A DNA stretch of 64,000 nucleotides from Mycobacterium florentinum (GTDB lineage Bacteria > Actinomycetota > Actinomycetes > Mycobacteriales > Mycobacteriaceae), in contig NZ_AP022576.1 in NCBI RefSeq assembly GCF_010730355.1, positions 3,162,001-3,226,000 on the forward strand, in the 5' to 3' direction. The translations under genes were made by a program, and so were the position numbers. Below the pieces are notes generated by a model. That model ran no database searches. It saw nothing but the letters and a program-made list of their open reading frames with translations, and was not told the DNA's origin. This document shows, piece after piece, positions 50,243 to 60,077 of the stretch. Positions within the stretch are counted from its first letter, which is position 1. Every line of letters begins with the position of its first letter.

Positions 50243-51619
50243 GTGTCAATCGCGACCATCAACCCGGCCACCGGCGAGACCGTCAAGATCTTCACCCCCG
50301 CGACCGACGACGAAGTCGACGCCGCGATCGCAAGGGCGCACGCGCGGTTCCTCGACTACCGCCACAGCACCACTTTCGCCCAGCGTGCGCAGTGGGCCAA
50401 CAACGTCGCGGATCTCCTGGAGGCCGAGGCCGACGACGTCGGGGCCATGATGACCCTCGAGATGGGCAAGACGCTGAAATCGGCCAAGGCGGAAGCGCTC
50501 AAGTGCGCCAAGGGTTTTCGCTACTACGCCGAGAACGCCGAGAAGCTGTTGGCCGACGAGCCGGCCGAGGCCGCCAAGGTCGGCGCGAAACGGGCCTACA
50601 CCCGGTGGCAGCCGCTGGGTGTGGTGCTGGCCGTGATGCCGTGGAACTTCCCGCTCTGGCAGGCCGTGCGGTTCGCCGCGCCGGCGTTGATGGCCGGCAA
50701 CGTCGGCCTGCTCAAGCACGCGTCGAACGTGCCGCAGTCGGCGCTGTATCTGTCCGACGTGATCGCCCGCGGCGGCTTCCCGGCGGACTGCTTCCAGACG
50801 CTGCTGATCTCGTCCAGCGCCGTCGAGCGCATCCTGCGCGACCCCCGGGTCAAGGCGGCCACCCTGACCGGCAGCGAACCGGCGGGCCAGTCCGTCGCCG
50901 CGATCTGCGGTGACGAGATCAAGCCCACCGTGATGGAGCTCGGCGGCAGCGACCCGTTCATCGTGATGCCGTCGGTGGACCTCGACGAGGCGGTCAAGAC
51001 CGCCGTCACCGCCCGGACCCAGAACAACGGCCAATCCTGTATCGCGGCAAAGCGATTCATCGTGCACACCGACATCTACGACGCCTTCGTCGACAAGTTC
51101 GTCGAGCGGATGGCCGCGCTCAGGGTCGGCGACCCGACCGACCCGGACACCGATGTGGGTCCGCTGGCCACCGAGTCGGGCCGCGACGAGATCGCCAAGC
51201 AGGTCGACGACGCCGTCGCGGCCGGCGCCAAGGTCCGGCTCGGCGGCAAGACTCCCGACCAACCGGGCTGGTTCTACCCGCCGACGGTGGTCACCGAGAT
51301 CACCAAGGACATGGCTTTGTACACCGAGGAGGTCTTCGGACCGGTCGCCTCGATGTACCGTGCCTCGGGCATCGACGAGGCCATCGAGATCGCCAACGCG
51401 ACCACGTTCGGCCTGGGATCCAATGCCTGGACCAACGACGAAGCCGAGCAGGAGCGCTTCATCGAAGACATCGAGGCCGGGCAGGTCTTCATCAACGGGA
51501 TGACGGTGTCCTACCCCGAACTGGGGTTCGGCGGCGTCAAGCGATCCGGCTACGGCCGCGAGTTGGCGGGCCTCGGTATCCGCGCGTTCTGCAACGCCAA
51601 GACCGTCTGGGTCGGCTAG
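50243..51619 (+). CDS. gabD1: Succinate-semialdehyde dehydrogenase GabD1
   Basis: Aldehyde dehydrogenase, 458 aa, ortholog of Rv0234c, oxidising succinate semialdehyde to succinate with NAD(P)+. The general-base Glu is E232 (MELGGSDPF) and the nucleophile is C266 (NNGQSCIAAKRF). The NAD-binding region VLAVMPWNFPLWQAVRFAAP is at 129-147. The start is GTG 50243, with GGGAAGG upstream; the longer frame into the divergent gene is not supported. It is convergent with the resident R2lox gene, 14 bp apart, the H37Rv arrangement. Confidence 0.92.
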   Translation: MSIATINPATGETVKIFTPATDDEVDAAIARAHARFLDYRHSTTFAQRAQWANNVADLLEAEADDVGAMMTLEMGKTLKSAKAEALKCAKGFRYYAENAEKLLADEPAEAAKVGAKRAYTRWQPLGVVLAVMPWNFPLWQAVRFAAPALMAGNVGLLKHASNVPQSALYLSDVIARGGFPADCFQTLLISSSAVERILRDPRVKAATLTGSEPAGQSVAAICGDEIKPTVMELGGSDPFIVMPSVDLDEAVKTAVTARTQNNGQSCIAAKRFIVHTDIYDAFVDKFVERMAALRVGDPTDPDTDVGPLATESGRDEIAKQVDDAVAAGAKVRLGGKTPDQPGWFYPPTVVTEITKDMALYTEEVFGPVASMYRASGIDEAIEIANATTFGLGSNAWTNDEAEQERFIEDIEAGQVFINGMTVSYPELGFGGVKRSGYGRELAGLGIRAFCNAKTVWVG

Positions 51620-51633
51620 ACGGCCGCCTTCGG

Positions 51634-52569
51634 TCAGACGGTCGCCAGGGCCCGCTCGTCCTCCTCGGCGAAGGTGTCCTCGAGCTGCAGCGGTGAGTAG
51701 TCGAGGTCGATCTCGCCGAGCGGGCGGCCCCGGGCGCTGGAGATGGTGCCGAACCGGCGCATGCCCTTGTCGGAGGCGTACTGCATGAATTCGTCCACCG
51801 ACAGGCCGAAGGGCATCGGGTCGTACAGCGCGAAGCCCTCTTCGATCAGGCGCAGCCCGAGCGGCATCAGCTCGTTCATCCGCGTCTCGAAGACGCCCCA
51901 GTTGGCGTCGTCGGCGGCGACGTGGCGCCGGCAGGTGAACGTGCCCCACGCCATGTGGCGTCGCTCGTCGTCGCCGATGCGCCGGACCAGCTCCTGCATG
52001 CCCGGCAGGATGCCGCGCTCCACGCAGATCTTGTGCCAGCCGAAGTAGCCGGTCAGCGCCAGCATGCCCTCGACCATGTGGTTGTAGGTGACCGACGCCC
52101 GGACCTGGGCGGCCGGCGACGGATCGACCGACAAGGCGCTCAGACAGTCCGGCAGCTCCTCGTAGAAGATCGTCCGGTAGGTCGGGACGTCCTCGAGGAA
52201 GTTGTGCAGGTCCTCGGTGATGCCGACGGCGTCGAGCCACATGCGGAACACCTGGACGTGCTTGGCCTCCTCGAAGGCGAACTGGGTCAGATACATCTCG
52301 TCGCCGAGCCGGCCCTCGGCCCGCATCGCGGCCATGAACGGCTGGATGTCCTGGGTCACCGATTCCTCGCCCGCGATGAACTCGGCGCACAGCCGGGTCG
52401 CGTAGCTGCGTTCGTCGTCGGTCAGGCGTTCCCAGTCCTCGCGGTCGCGGGAGAAGTCGATGTCGGCCGGATTCCAGAATTTTGCATTACCGCCCGCAAA
52501 GAGCTTGAGCGGCAAGCTATCCCAGTTGAGACCGCCCTCGGCCATTGAGGCAATTCGGGTGCGTTTCAT
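51634..52569 (-). CDS. nrdB: R2-like ligand-binding oxidase R2lox (annotated nrdB in M. tuberculosis)
   Basis: Mn/Fe R2lox protein, 311 aa, the positional ortholog of Rv0233. It has the metal ligands E68, E101, H104, E167, E202, H205 and the cross-link pair V71/Y162, in [24 protein letters not shown] and DDERRHMAW. It likely oxidises a bound fatty-acid-like ligand rather than reducing ribonucleotides. The start overlaps the stop of the upstream TetR gene by 4 nt, so the two are co-translated and probably autoregulated. A close paralog lies at 43878-44822 in opposite orientation. Confidence 0.92.
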   Translation of the reverse strand: MKRTRIASMAEGGLNWDSLPLKLFAGGNAKFWNPADIDFSRDREDWERLTDDERSYATRLCAEFIAGEESVTQDIQPFMAAMRAEGRLGDEMYLTQFAFEEAKHVQVFRMWLDAVGITEDLHNFLEDVPTYRTIFYEELPDCLSALSVDPSPAAQVRASVTYNHMVEGMLALTGYFGWHKICVERGILPGMQELVRRIGDDERRHMAWGTFTCRRHVAADDANWGVFETRMNELMPLGLRLIEEGFALYDPMPFGLSVDEFMQYASDKGMRRFGTISSARGRPLGEIDLDYSPLQLEDTFAEEDERALATV

Positions 52570-53267
52570 GTGACCTCCTCAGATCGCATTGGGGCTGGGT
52601 TATTCGAGGCATTCGGTGTCGCCGGCGAGGCCGCGAACGCGGCGATCAGCACCGCGACCAGCCTGCGCACGGCCAGCGCCGGCTGTTCCGGGCTGGGCTC
52701 GTCGAGGCCGAGGATCGGGTCCAGGCCGCGCATGTAGGGCGCCAACGCCAGGTGCGGAAAGATCAGCAACAGCAGCGACAGCAGCGCGTCGGTGTCGGCG
52801 TCGGCGCGCAGATCGCCGCGGGTCTGGGCGCCGTGCACCAGTGGCCGCAGCACCTCCAGGTAGTGCCGGTGGATGACGCTGCGCACGCTGACGCGGGCGT
52901 CGGTATCGACCTCCAGGGTCGCCGCGGCGTGCAGCGATCGTTCCCGCGGATGCTCGGCGAAGTAGGCGACCCAGCCGTCGAGCAGCTCGGTGAGAAATTC
53001 GAAGAACGGCCGGTTCGGGTCGAGTTCGCGGATCAGGTCTTCCATGTAGGTGCGGACCCGCTGGCTGCCGATGTCGGCGATGAAAGCGAACAAGTCGCGC
53101 TTGTCCGCGAAGTACTGGAACAGACTGCCCTTGGCGACCCCGGCCCGGCGCGCGATGACGTTCAGGCTGCCGCCGGAAAACCCGTGCGCCCCGAACTCGG
53201 CCTCGGCGGCCTCGATGATGGCTGTGCGTCGAGCGGGGTCGACACGTGCCCATGTCACGGTTGGCAT
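52566..53267 (-). CDS. TetR-family regulator of the R2lox gene (Rv0232-like)
   Basis: TetR regulator of 233 aa, ortholog of Rv0232. The HTH reads [20 protein letters not shown], then [20 protein letters not shown] and FADKRDLF. The C-terminal helical domain may bind a fatty-acid-like ligand. It is overlapped (ATGA) by the R2lox gene downstream. A perfect palindrome ATGACCAGTGGTCAT lies 17 bp upstream of its start and is the likely operator. Confidence 0.9.
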   Translation of the reverse strand: MPTVTWARVDPARRTAIIEAAEAEFGAHGFSGGSLNVIARRAGVAKGSLFQYFADKRDLFAFIADIGSQRVRTYMEDLIRELDPNRPFFEFLTELLDGWVAYFAEHPRERSLHAAATLEVDTDARVSVRSVIHRHYLEVLRPLVHGAQTRGDLRADADTDALLSLLLLIFPHLALAPYMRGLDPILGLDEPSPEQPALAVRRLVAVLIAAFAASPATPNASNNPAPMRSEEVT

Positions 53268-53284
53268 CTCGCCTCCTTGCGTCG

Positions 53285-53299
53285 ATGACCAGTGGTCAT
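53285..53299 (-). promoter_or_regulatory. Operator of the TetR/R2lox unit
   Basis: ATGACCA-G-TGGTCAT, a perfect 15-bp palindrome 17 bp before the TetR start codon. It is typical of TetR-family autoregulatory sites. The remaining gap to 53536 shows nothing else recognisable. Confidence 0.65.
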
Positions 53300-53536
53300 T
53301 TTACTGTGAGCCGCGCCACAGTCAAGGCTTTGGGCTGGTATCACCTAGCTCAGCAGTCACGCCAGCGCCAACATCTAGGCATGTGCTCGTTCTGAAACGC
53401 GAGAGCGCATGCGATATCGCAATTGAAGACGCTCGCATGGTCGGGCCAGCCCAGGCGGCCGGTTGCGCGTGCCGGAACCGGCAGCGGCACAGCCAGATCG
53501 CAGGCGAAGATCGAAGCCGCTGGCTAATATCTACAA

Positions 53537-56167
53537 GTGTTCGAACACTGGCCCATCGTCGGCAGAAGCAGGGAGATCGACGAGGTCGGCCGCCTGCTCG
53601 CCGCCACCGAAGGGCTGCGCGGTGTCGCATTGTCGGGCAAAGCCGGGGTGGGCAAGTCGCGATTGGCCCGCGAGGCCGTGCTGGCGGCCGCGGATGCCGG
53701 GTGGACGGTCCGCAGCACTGCCGCCACCGTTACCAGCCGCACGATTCCGCTGGGCGCCTTCGCAACATGGACCGATGATGCCGAGGGCGCACCACATACG
53801 TCAGCGCGCCGGGTCGTTGACGCGCTGACCGCCGGTACGCAACCGGACCGTCTCCTGGTCTTCGTCGACGACGCCCATCTCCTCGACGATCTGTCCGCCC
53901 TGGTGCTGCATCAACTCGTGCAGTTGCAGGCCGCGACGGTCATCGTCACGATTCGTACGGGCGAGCGGGCTCCAGCCGCAGTGACGGCGCTCTGGAAAGA
54001 CGGACCGGTGGAGCGGCTCGAGGTCGACCCGTTGACCCACGGCCAGATCGACGAGCTGTTGCTGGCAGTGACGGGGTGCGCACCCGATCAGCGGTGCGGG
54101 GACGAACTGTGGCGTCTCACCCGCGGAAACGTACTGTTCCTGCGGCAGCTGGTCGAACAGGAGTTGCGCGCGGGACGCATGGTCAGCGACGACGGCGTGC
54201 TGCGCTGGCAGGGAAACCTCGGAGTGTCAGGGTCCCTCGCTGAGCTGGTGGATGCCCAGATCGGCGCCATTCCCGACGACGTGCGCGACGTCGTCGATCT
54301 CGTGGCCGTTTCCGAACCCGTCGACTGGCAGTGCCTGAGACTGCTCGCCGAGCAGGACGCCATTGAAGAGGCCGAACAGCGCGGCTTGATCCGGTTGTCC
54401 GCCGACGAGGTCTACATCGGCCATCCCATGTTCGCCGAGGTGCGCCTGGATCGCTGCGGCTCCTCGCGGTTGCGACGCCTTCGTGGCCAGGTCGCGACCG
54501 CGATGAAGGACGGCGGGCGCGCCGCGAAGGTAATGACGCGGGGACTGCTCTGGTTGGAGTCGGACCTTCCGCCCGAGCCCGACGTCTTGCTGTCGGCCGC
54601 CACGGCGGCGAGTTCGCTGTTGGACTTTGAGACCGCGGAGCGGCTCTTTCGCGCCGCCGCCGACACCGGCATCGGGGCACAGGCGCGCATACCTCTGGCC
54701 TACTCGCTGTTCATGATGGAGAAGGGCGAGCTTGCGCTGGAAGTCCTCGAGGGCGTCGAGGTCGACGAAGCGACGGAATCCGCTTTCATCAACGACGTGG
54801 TGATGCGCGCGTCAAATCTGATGTGGGGCATGCGATCACCGGAGCGGTCCTGGCGCCTCATCGACGATGCGCTTAAGGCATCGCACGGTGCGCGGCGCCA
54901 ACAACTACTGGTGTTCCGCGCCAATCAGCTTGCGCTGGCGGCGAAGCCGCTTGAGGTCCTTGCGACCATGGCCGACGTCGACTATGAAGACCTCGACCCG
55001 TACGGCGCGACCATGGCCTACAGCGCCGAGAGCATGGCCTATGGCGAACTCGGTCAACCCGATCAGGCGGCGGCAAGGGCCATCGATGCCGATGAGGCAC
55101 TCACGCTGAGCGAGCAGGGTAAATTCCTTCGCCAGACGTTGATGGAGTTTCACACGTTCGCCCTGGTGGCGGGCGGACGCATCGCCGAAGCGGTCGACGT
55201 TGCCGAATGGCACTTGCGCGCCCACCACGACGAGCCGCCGGATGTCCGAGCGGTGGCGTCAGAGATCCTCGGCATGGTGATGTTGGCCGCCGGCGATCTC
55301 AACGCGGCGCTGCGGCATCTGCCACATGAAGTCGATGCCAAGAACGCCAACAGTTTCCACGTCGTGAACAGCTTCCATCGCTTCCACTTGCTGCGTGCGC
55401 AGGCACTGGCCCGATCCGGCGATGCGGATGCAGCCGCTGACGCGCTGAAAACTGCGCGGGCGCACCAGCATCCGGCCTACGTGTACGTCACGTCCACCGA
55501 ATTGCTGAGCGAAGCCTGGCTGGCCGCGGTCCGCTCGCGCTCCACCGAGGCGCGCCAACTCGCGCGCAAGGCGGCCGACTTCGCGCGCGACCACGATCAA
55601 CTCGCCCGTGAAGTGTGGTGTCTACAGACCGCTGTGCAATTCGACGACACCGATGCGGCCGAGCGGCTCGCGGATCTGGCGACGCGCGTCGAAGGCCCGC
55701 GCGTTGCGGTCGCGGCGCGCTACGCGGCGGCGCTGCAAGCCGACGACGCCGGCGAACTCGACCGGGTATCAGCCGAATTCGAGGCGATGGGCGACTTGCT
55801 AACCGGCGCCGACGCCGCGGGGCAAGCCGCCACGTCACACCGGCGCGCGGGTCGCGCAGGCAGCGCGATGACCGCGGCGGCACGCGCACACCGGCTGGCG
55901 GCACGGTGTCACGGCGCGACCAGCCCCGCCGTCGAGGCAGCTTCCTTCGCTCCGCCGTTCACCAACCGAGAACGCGAGATCGCGGTGTTGGCTGCCCAGG
56001 GCCTGTCGAATCGTGAGATCGCCGAGGCGGTGTCGCTGTCCGTGCGGACCGTCGAGAGCCACATTTATCGGGCCTGCAGTAAGGCCGGTGTCGCCGGCCG
56101 TACCGGCCTTGCCGACGTCATCGGCGGTGCGGCCCGCACGCCTCGCTACGGCACCACCGCGCGGTGA
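53537..56167 (+). CDS. LuxR-family regulator with AAA/STAND ATPase domain
   Basis: Large signal-transduction transcription factor, 876 aa. The N-terminal ATPase shows Walker A SGKAGVGKSRLA (33-44) and Walker B LLVFVDDAHLLDD (about 110-122). A long helical, TPR-like middle (about 330-800) probably senses a ligand or partner. The C-terminal LuxR/FixJ HTH is FTNREREIAVLAAQGLSNRE, then IAEAVSLSVRTVESHIYRAC. The start is GTG 53537. Such proteins are inactive until ATP and an inducer bind (MalT-like). It is divergent from the TetR gene and sits before a decayed PPE gene; targets unknown. I do not recall it between Rv0232 and Rv0231 in H37Rv. Confidence 0.88.
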   Translation: MFEHWPIVGRSREIDEVGRLLAATEGLRGVALSGKAGVGKSRLAREAVLAAADAGWTVRSTAATVTSRTIPLGAFATWTDDAEGAPHTSARRVVDALTAGTQPDRLLVFVDDAHLLDDLSALVLHQLVQLQAATVIVTIRTGERAPAAVTALWKDGPVERLEVDPLTHGQIDELLLAVTGCAPDQRCGDELWRLTRGNVLFLRQLVEQELRAGRMVSDDGVLRWQGNLGVSGSLAELVDAQIGAIPDDVRDVVDLVAVSEPVDWQCLRLLAEQDAIEEAEQRGLIRLSADEVYIGHPMFAEVRLDRCGSSRLRRLRGQVATAMKDGGRAAKVMTRGLLWLESDLPPEPDVLLSAATAASSLLDFETAERLFRAAADTGIGAQARIPLAYSLFMMEKGELALEVLEGVEVDEATESAFINDVVMRASNLMWGMRSPERSWRLIDDALKASHGARRQQLLVFRANQLALAAKPLEVLATMADVDYEDLDPYGATMAYSAESMAYGELGQPDQAAARAIDADEALTLSEQGKFLRQTLMEFHTFALVAGGRIAEAVDVAEWHLRAHHDEPPDVRAVASEILGMVMLAAGDLNAALRHLPHEVDAKNANSFHVVNSFHRFHLLRAQALARSGDADAAADALKTARAHQHPAYVYVTSTELLSEAWLAAVRSRSTEARQLARKAADFARDHDQLAREVWCLQTAVQFDDTDAAERLADLATRVEGPRVAVAARYAAALQADDAGELDRVSAEFEAMGDLLTGADAAGQAATSHRRAGRAGSAMTAAARAHRLAARCHGATSPAVEAASFAPPFTNREREIAVLAAQGLSNREIAEAVSLSVRTVESHIYRACSKAGVAGRTGLADVIGGAARTPRYGTTAR

Positions 56168-56285
56168 ATGCAGTAGTCGTTCGCTGAGGCCGGCGAAAGG
56201 TGCAGTAGTGCTTCCCGGAATGCACGGTCGTGGTTGCCGCACACGATGGTCGGCGAATGCGCTGTCGTGACGAAAGCAAGATTGC

Positions 56286-57252
56286 ATGGATTTTGCGTTG
56301 TTGCCCCCGGAGGTCAACTCGGGGTTGATGTATGCGGGTCCGGGATCGGGACCAATGCTGGCCGCCGCCGCGGCCTGGAGCGATGGGGCCGCCGAGCTGG
56401 AATCGTCGGGGGACGCAGGCGTATGCGGCGGCCGCCGCGTATGAGACGGCGTTCGCCATGACGGTGCCCCCGCCGATGATCGCCGCCACCGAAGCCGAAT
56501 ACACGCGGATGTGGGTGCAAGACGCCGCCGCCTCGGCGACCGCGAGCACGCTGCAGTCGTTTGACGAGCCGCCGCACACCACCAACCCGAATGGTCAAAC
56601 TGACCAGGCCACCTCGGTGGCCCAGACCACCGCCAACACCACCAGCGGCCGGACCCAATCCCTGGTTCAGAGCCTCGCCACACAGCAGGGCAACCTCGTC
56701 GACCCGCCCCTGCCAGATGGCAGCACCGCCAACATCGCACCCGGCGGCGCAACCCTCGAGCCCGGCACGACCGTCACCAACCCCGTGTCCGCCACCTTCG
56801 GCGCCACCTTCACAGCCAACACCGACGTCACATATATAAACCTCTCCGCCGGAGTCACGCGCACTTCCCAAGCCGGTGGGGTCTACGTCTTCAACTTCAA
56901 TGCCACGATCACGAGCGGCCAAATCTTCGTCGACAGTCCCAGCCCCTTTCCCGGGGGGACGGGCGGGTTCACCATCCCCAGTGGCGGCGTCACCGCCGGA
57001 AGCAGCGGCGTCGAGGCCACCATCGACTCCAGCACCGGCCTCGTCACCGCCATCAACGCCGGCGGCGTCATCACCGCCCCAGTCACCGCCACTTCGTACT
57101 TCCTGCCCGCCGTCGCCCCCGTCGTCTCCAGCGCGCCCAGCGCCTTGGGTGCGGCACCGGCGGCCATGGCAACCAGCGCACCGGGCCTGGCGGGAACCGC
57201 AGCAATCCAACCCCAGCTCAACATCGACGCGCTCTCGGCCGCCGCCGGATAG
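56286..57252 (+). pseudogene. Decayed PPE-family gene
   Basis: From ATG 56286 one frame reads [20 protein letters not shown] then [20 protein letters not shown], a standard PPE N-terminus. It runs to a premature stop near residue 50. Near 56404-56412 the PPE sequence resumes in another frame as [20 protein letters not shown] then [18 protein letters not shown]. Between these blocks the usual ~45-residue stretch with the WxG turn is missing, and a further ~25 residues are missing between TVPPP and MIAATEAEY. The downstream frame stays open to 57252 with a Thr/Ala/Gly-rich tail. The internal deletions and frameshift make a working PPE protein unlikely; no PE partner is next to it. Confidence 0.75.
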
Positions 57253-57277
57253 CAGCGCAAACCGACCCGCCGCCCAG

Positions 57278-58975
57278 CTACGGCCGCATTTGGTAGGCGC
57301 CGTTGATCGGCAGGATGTGGTCCTTCCAGATCTGGTCGTAGCGCGCGGCATCGAACACCGGCCGGCGGATCATCCGCATCGCGAAGCGGGCCTGCGCGTC
57401 CGTCGTCGCCGACTTGCCGCTCAATTCGACTGCGTAGCTGTTGAAGTCACGCACCAGCACCGCGAAGATCTCGTCGATCAGCGCCTCGTCCACCCCGGAC
57501 AGCGGGGCCTCCTCCAGGATCAGCTGCGCATAAGGCACCGTGGCGAACAGCTGGCCCACCCCGAAGGAGAAGTCAATGTCCTTCTGCTGCACCGCATCTG
57601 GAGTCGCACTGGCCAGCATCTCGGCCAGCACGTCGACCTGCGCACGCAGCAGCGCGACATTGGGCAGATGCGCGAAGCTGTCGAACGGCGCACGCCAATC
57701 GTGGAAGCGCACCTTGCCCAGTCCCCCGGTCGGGCCCTGATTGAACAGGAACGAGTCGTCGACCGCCTCGTCGCGGCGGCCGATCAACGGCAATTCGCTG
57801 TTCGGCGCGAACAGGTAGTTGGGCATGAACTTGGCCAGCAACCCGATGTTGATGTGCACCGTGCCTTCCAGCCGCGGCAGCAGCCCGATCTCGCGGGCCA
57901 TGGCCTCGAAGATGGTGTCCTTCTCCACTCCCTTGGCGGCGATGACGTCCCACAGGGCGGTGATCACCCGCTCGCCCTCGCCGGTGATCTTCGCCTTGGT
58001 GAGCGGGCTGTACAGCAGGTAACGGCGGTCTTCGGCCGACGCGCTGCGCATGTAATCGGAAGCGCGAGTGGCGACCATCTTCATCGCGATCAGGCGCGTA
58101 TAGGCGTCGGTGAGCAGTCGCCGCACATGAGTGAAGTCGGTGACGACGGTCCCGTACAGGATGCGGTTGGAGGCGTGGGTGACCGCCTCGTACATGGCGT
58201 GGGTACACATGCCGACCGCGCCCCAGCCGAGGTTGTACTTGCAGATGTTGACGGTGTTCAGCGCGGCGTGGAAGGCGCCGGGGCCGCGGTGCAACAGGTC
58301 GGCCTCGGTGACCGGATAGTCGTGCAGTGCGTAGTTGGCGACGTAGTTCTGTGAGTTGACGACGTTCTTGATCAGCTCGTAGCGATCGTGCTGGGAGTCG
58401 GCCACGAAGAAGACGTATTCGTCGGAGCCGTCGATCTTGCCGAAGGTGGAGACCATCCGCGCCGCATTCGCGTTGCCGATGTAGTACTTCTCGCCGTTGG
58501 CGACCCAGCCGTTTTCGGACTCCGTCAGGATCATGTCGGTCTGATAGACATCGGCGCCATGCGCCTGCTCGGATAGGCCGAAGGCGAACACCTCGCCCTG
58601 CTCGAGCTGGGCCGCGGCCTTGCGCTTGGCGTCCTCGTTGTCGCTCATCCAGATCGGGCCCAGGCCAAGGGCCGTGACCTGGAACGGATACCAGTAGTTC
58701 AACCCGTAGAAGCCGACGATCTCGGCGAACTCGCTGATTCGGTAGGTATCCCAGCGACAGCCCGAGGCGCCGTACGCCGACGGCGTCAGCAGCGAGGCGA
58801 AGATGCGTTCGCGTCCGACGTGGTCCAGGAAGTCGGAGTACCAGACCCGCGCGTGGTCGTCGGCCTTGAGCCGGGCCTTGCCCCGGGACTCGAAGAAGTC
58901 GACGGTGGCGGCCATGATCTCCCCGGATCGGGCGTCCGGGTACTTACGGTTCAACTGGTTGGGGTTGAGCAGCAT
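57278..58975 (-). CDS. fadE4: Acyl-CoA dehydrogenase FadE4
   Basis: Acyl-CoA dehydrogenase/oxidase-like flavoprotein, 565 aa, ortholog of Rv0231 by position and size (about 568 aa). Recognisable parts are FGLSEQAHGADVYQTDM (FAD/substrate loop), WVANGEKYYIGNANAARM, and the helical C-terminal domain with NTVNICKYNLGWGAVGMCTH. The typical YEGT base motif is not visible, so the catalytic residue may be placed differently. ATG 58975 used. It is convergent with the PPE remnant and divergent from php. Acyl substrate unknown. Confidence 0.87.
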   Translation of the reverse strand: MLLNPNQLNRKYPDARSGEIMAATVDFFESRGKARLKADDHARVWYSDFLDHVGRERIFASLLTPSAYGASGCRWDTYRISEFAEIVGFYGLNYWYPFQVTALGLGPIWMSDNEDAKRKAAAQLEQGEVFAFGLSEQAHGADVYQTDMILTESENGWVANGEKYYIGNANAARMVSTFGKIDGSDEYVFFVADSQHDRYELIKNVVNSQNYVANYALHDYPVTEADLLHRGPGAFHAALNTVNICKYNLGWGAVGMCTHAMYEAVTHASNRILYGTVVTDFTHVRRLLTDAYTRLIAMKMVATRASDYMRSASAEDRRYLLYSPLTKAKITGEGERVITALWDVIAAKGVEKDTIFEAMAREIGLLPRLEGTVHINIGLLAKFMPNYLFAPNSELPLIGRRDEAVDDSFLFNQGPTGGLGKVRFHDWRAPFDSFAHLPNVALLRAQVDVLAEMLASATPDAVQQKDIDFSFGVGQLFATVPYAQLILEEAPLSGVDEALIDEIFAVLVRDFNSYAVELSGKSATTDAQARFAMRMIRRPVFDAARYDQIWKDHILPINGAYQMRP

Positions 58976-59096
58976 GCGGCAGACGGTACGCCGATGCGCG
59001 GAGTCGCGGTATCAGCCCGCGGTTCGCTGGGAAATCCGCATTGTCGTGGCAATTGCCTCTGTTGGATCACCACCGGCCGGGCCTAGCATCAGCGAC

Positions 59097-60077
59097 GTGT
59101 CCGAACTAAATACCGCGCGCGGATCCATCGATACCGCCGATCTTGGCGTGACGCTGATGCACGAGCACGTGTTCATCATGACCACGGAGATCGCGCAGAA
59201 CTATCCGGAAGCCTGGGGAGACGAGGAGAAGCGCGTCGCCGACGCCATCGAGCGCCTCAACGAACTCAAGTCCCGCGGCGTGGACACCATCGTCGACCTC
59301 ACGGTGATCGGACTCGGCCGCTACATTCCCCGCATCGCCAGGGTCGCGGCTGCTACCGAGCTGAATATCGTTGTCGCAACCGGGTTTTACACCTACAACG
59401 ATCTGCCGCTGCGATTCCATTACGAGGGTCCGGGTGGGTTGCTGGGGGGTCCGGAGATCATGGTCGACATGTTCGTAAAGGACATCGAGGAGGGGATCGC
59501 CGACACCGGCATCAAAGCCGGAATCCTCAAATGCGCCACCGACGAACCCGGCGTGACACCCGGCGTCGAGCGAGTGCTGCGCGCCGTCGCGCAGACGCAC
59601 AAGCGCACCGGGGTGCCGATCTCCACGCACACCCACGCCGGGCTGCGCCGCGGCCTCGAGCAGCAGAAGATCTTCGAAGAAGAGGGCGTCGACCTGAGCC
59701 GGGTGATCATCGGGCATTCGGGCGACAGCACCGACATCGGCTACCTCGAGGAACTCATCGCGCCCGGTTCCTACATCGGGATGGACCGGTTCGGCATCGA
59801 CGCGTACCTGCCGTTCGAGGAGCGGGTGGCCACGGTGGCGACGATGTGCGAGCGCGGGCACGCCGACAAGATGGTGCTGTCGCACGACGCCAACTGTTAC
59901 TTCGACGCGCTGCCCGAAGAACTGGTGCCGCAGATGATGCCGAACTGGAACTACCTGCACATCCACAACGACGTGATCCCGGCGTTGAAAGAGCGCGGCG
60001 TCACCGACGAGCAGCTGCACACGATGCTGGTGGACAACCCGCGCCGCATCTTCGAGCGGCAGGGCGCGTATGAGTGA
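59097..60077 (+). CDS. php: Phosphotriesterase-like lactonase (PHP)
   Basis: Binuclear-metal amidohydrolase of the phosphotriesterase family, 326 aa exactly as Rv0230c. The metal ligands are all present: H22 and H24 (MHEHVF), the carbamylated K145 (GILKCATDEPG), H178 (STHTHAG), H207 (IGHSGDS) and D264 (LSHDANCYF). Proteins of this PLL group hydrolyse N-acyl-homoserine or other lactones, and organophosphates weakly. The start is GTG 59097, which gives the family N-terminus; the longer frame is antisense to fadE4. Its last eight bases overlap the start of a CoA-ligase gene, so both are expressed together. Confidence 0.92.
   Translation: MSELNTARGSIDTADLGVTLMHEHVFIMTTEIAQNYPEAWGDEEKRVADAIERLNELKSRGVDTIVDLTVIGLGRYIPRIARVAAATELNIVVATGFYTYNDLPLRFHYEGPGGLLGGPEIMVDMFVKDIEEGIADTGIKAGILKCATDEPGVTPGVERVLRAVAQTHKRTGVPISTHTHAGLRRGLEQQKIFEEEGVDLSRVIIGHSGDSTDIGYLEELIAPGSYIGMDRFGIDAYLPFEERVATVATMCERGHADKMVLSHDANCYFDALPEELVPQMMPNWNYLHIHNDVIPALKERGVTDEQLHTMLVDNPRRIFERQGAYE

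Noticed and set aside
50246-52390. 714-aa minus-strand frame
   Set aside because: Runs antisense to gabD1 and out of frame through the R2lox gene; no protein features.
58803-59096. 98-residue N-terminal extension of php
   Set aside because: Overlaps fadE4 in antisense and is not part of the phosphotriesterase family; GTG 59097 gives the exact known length.
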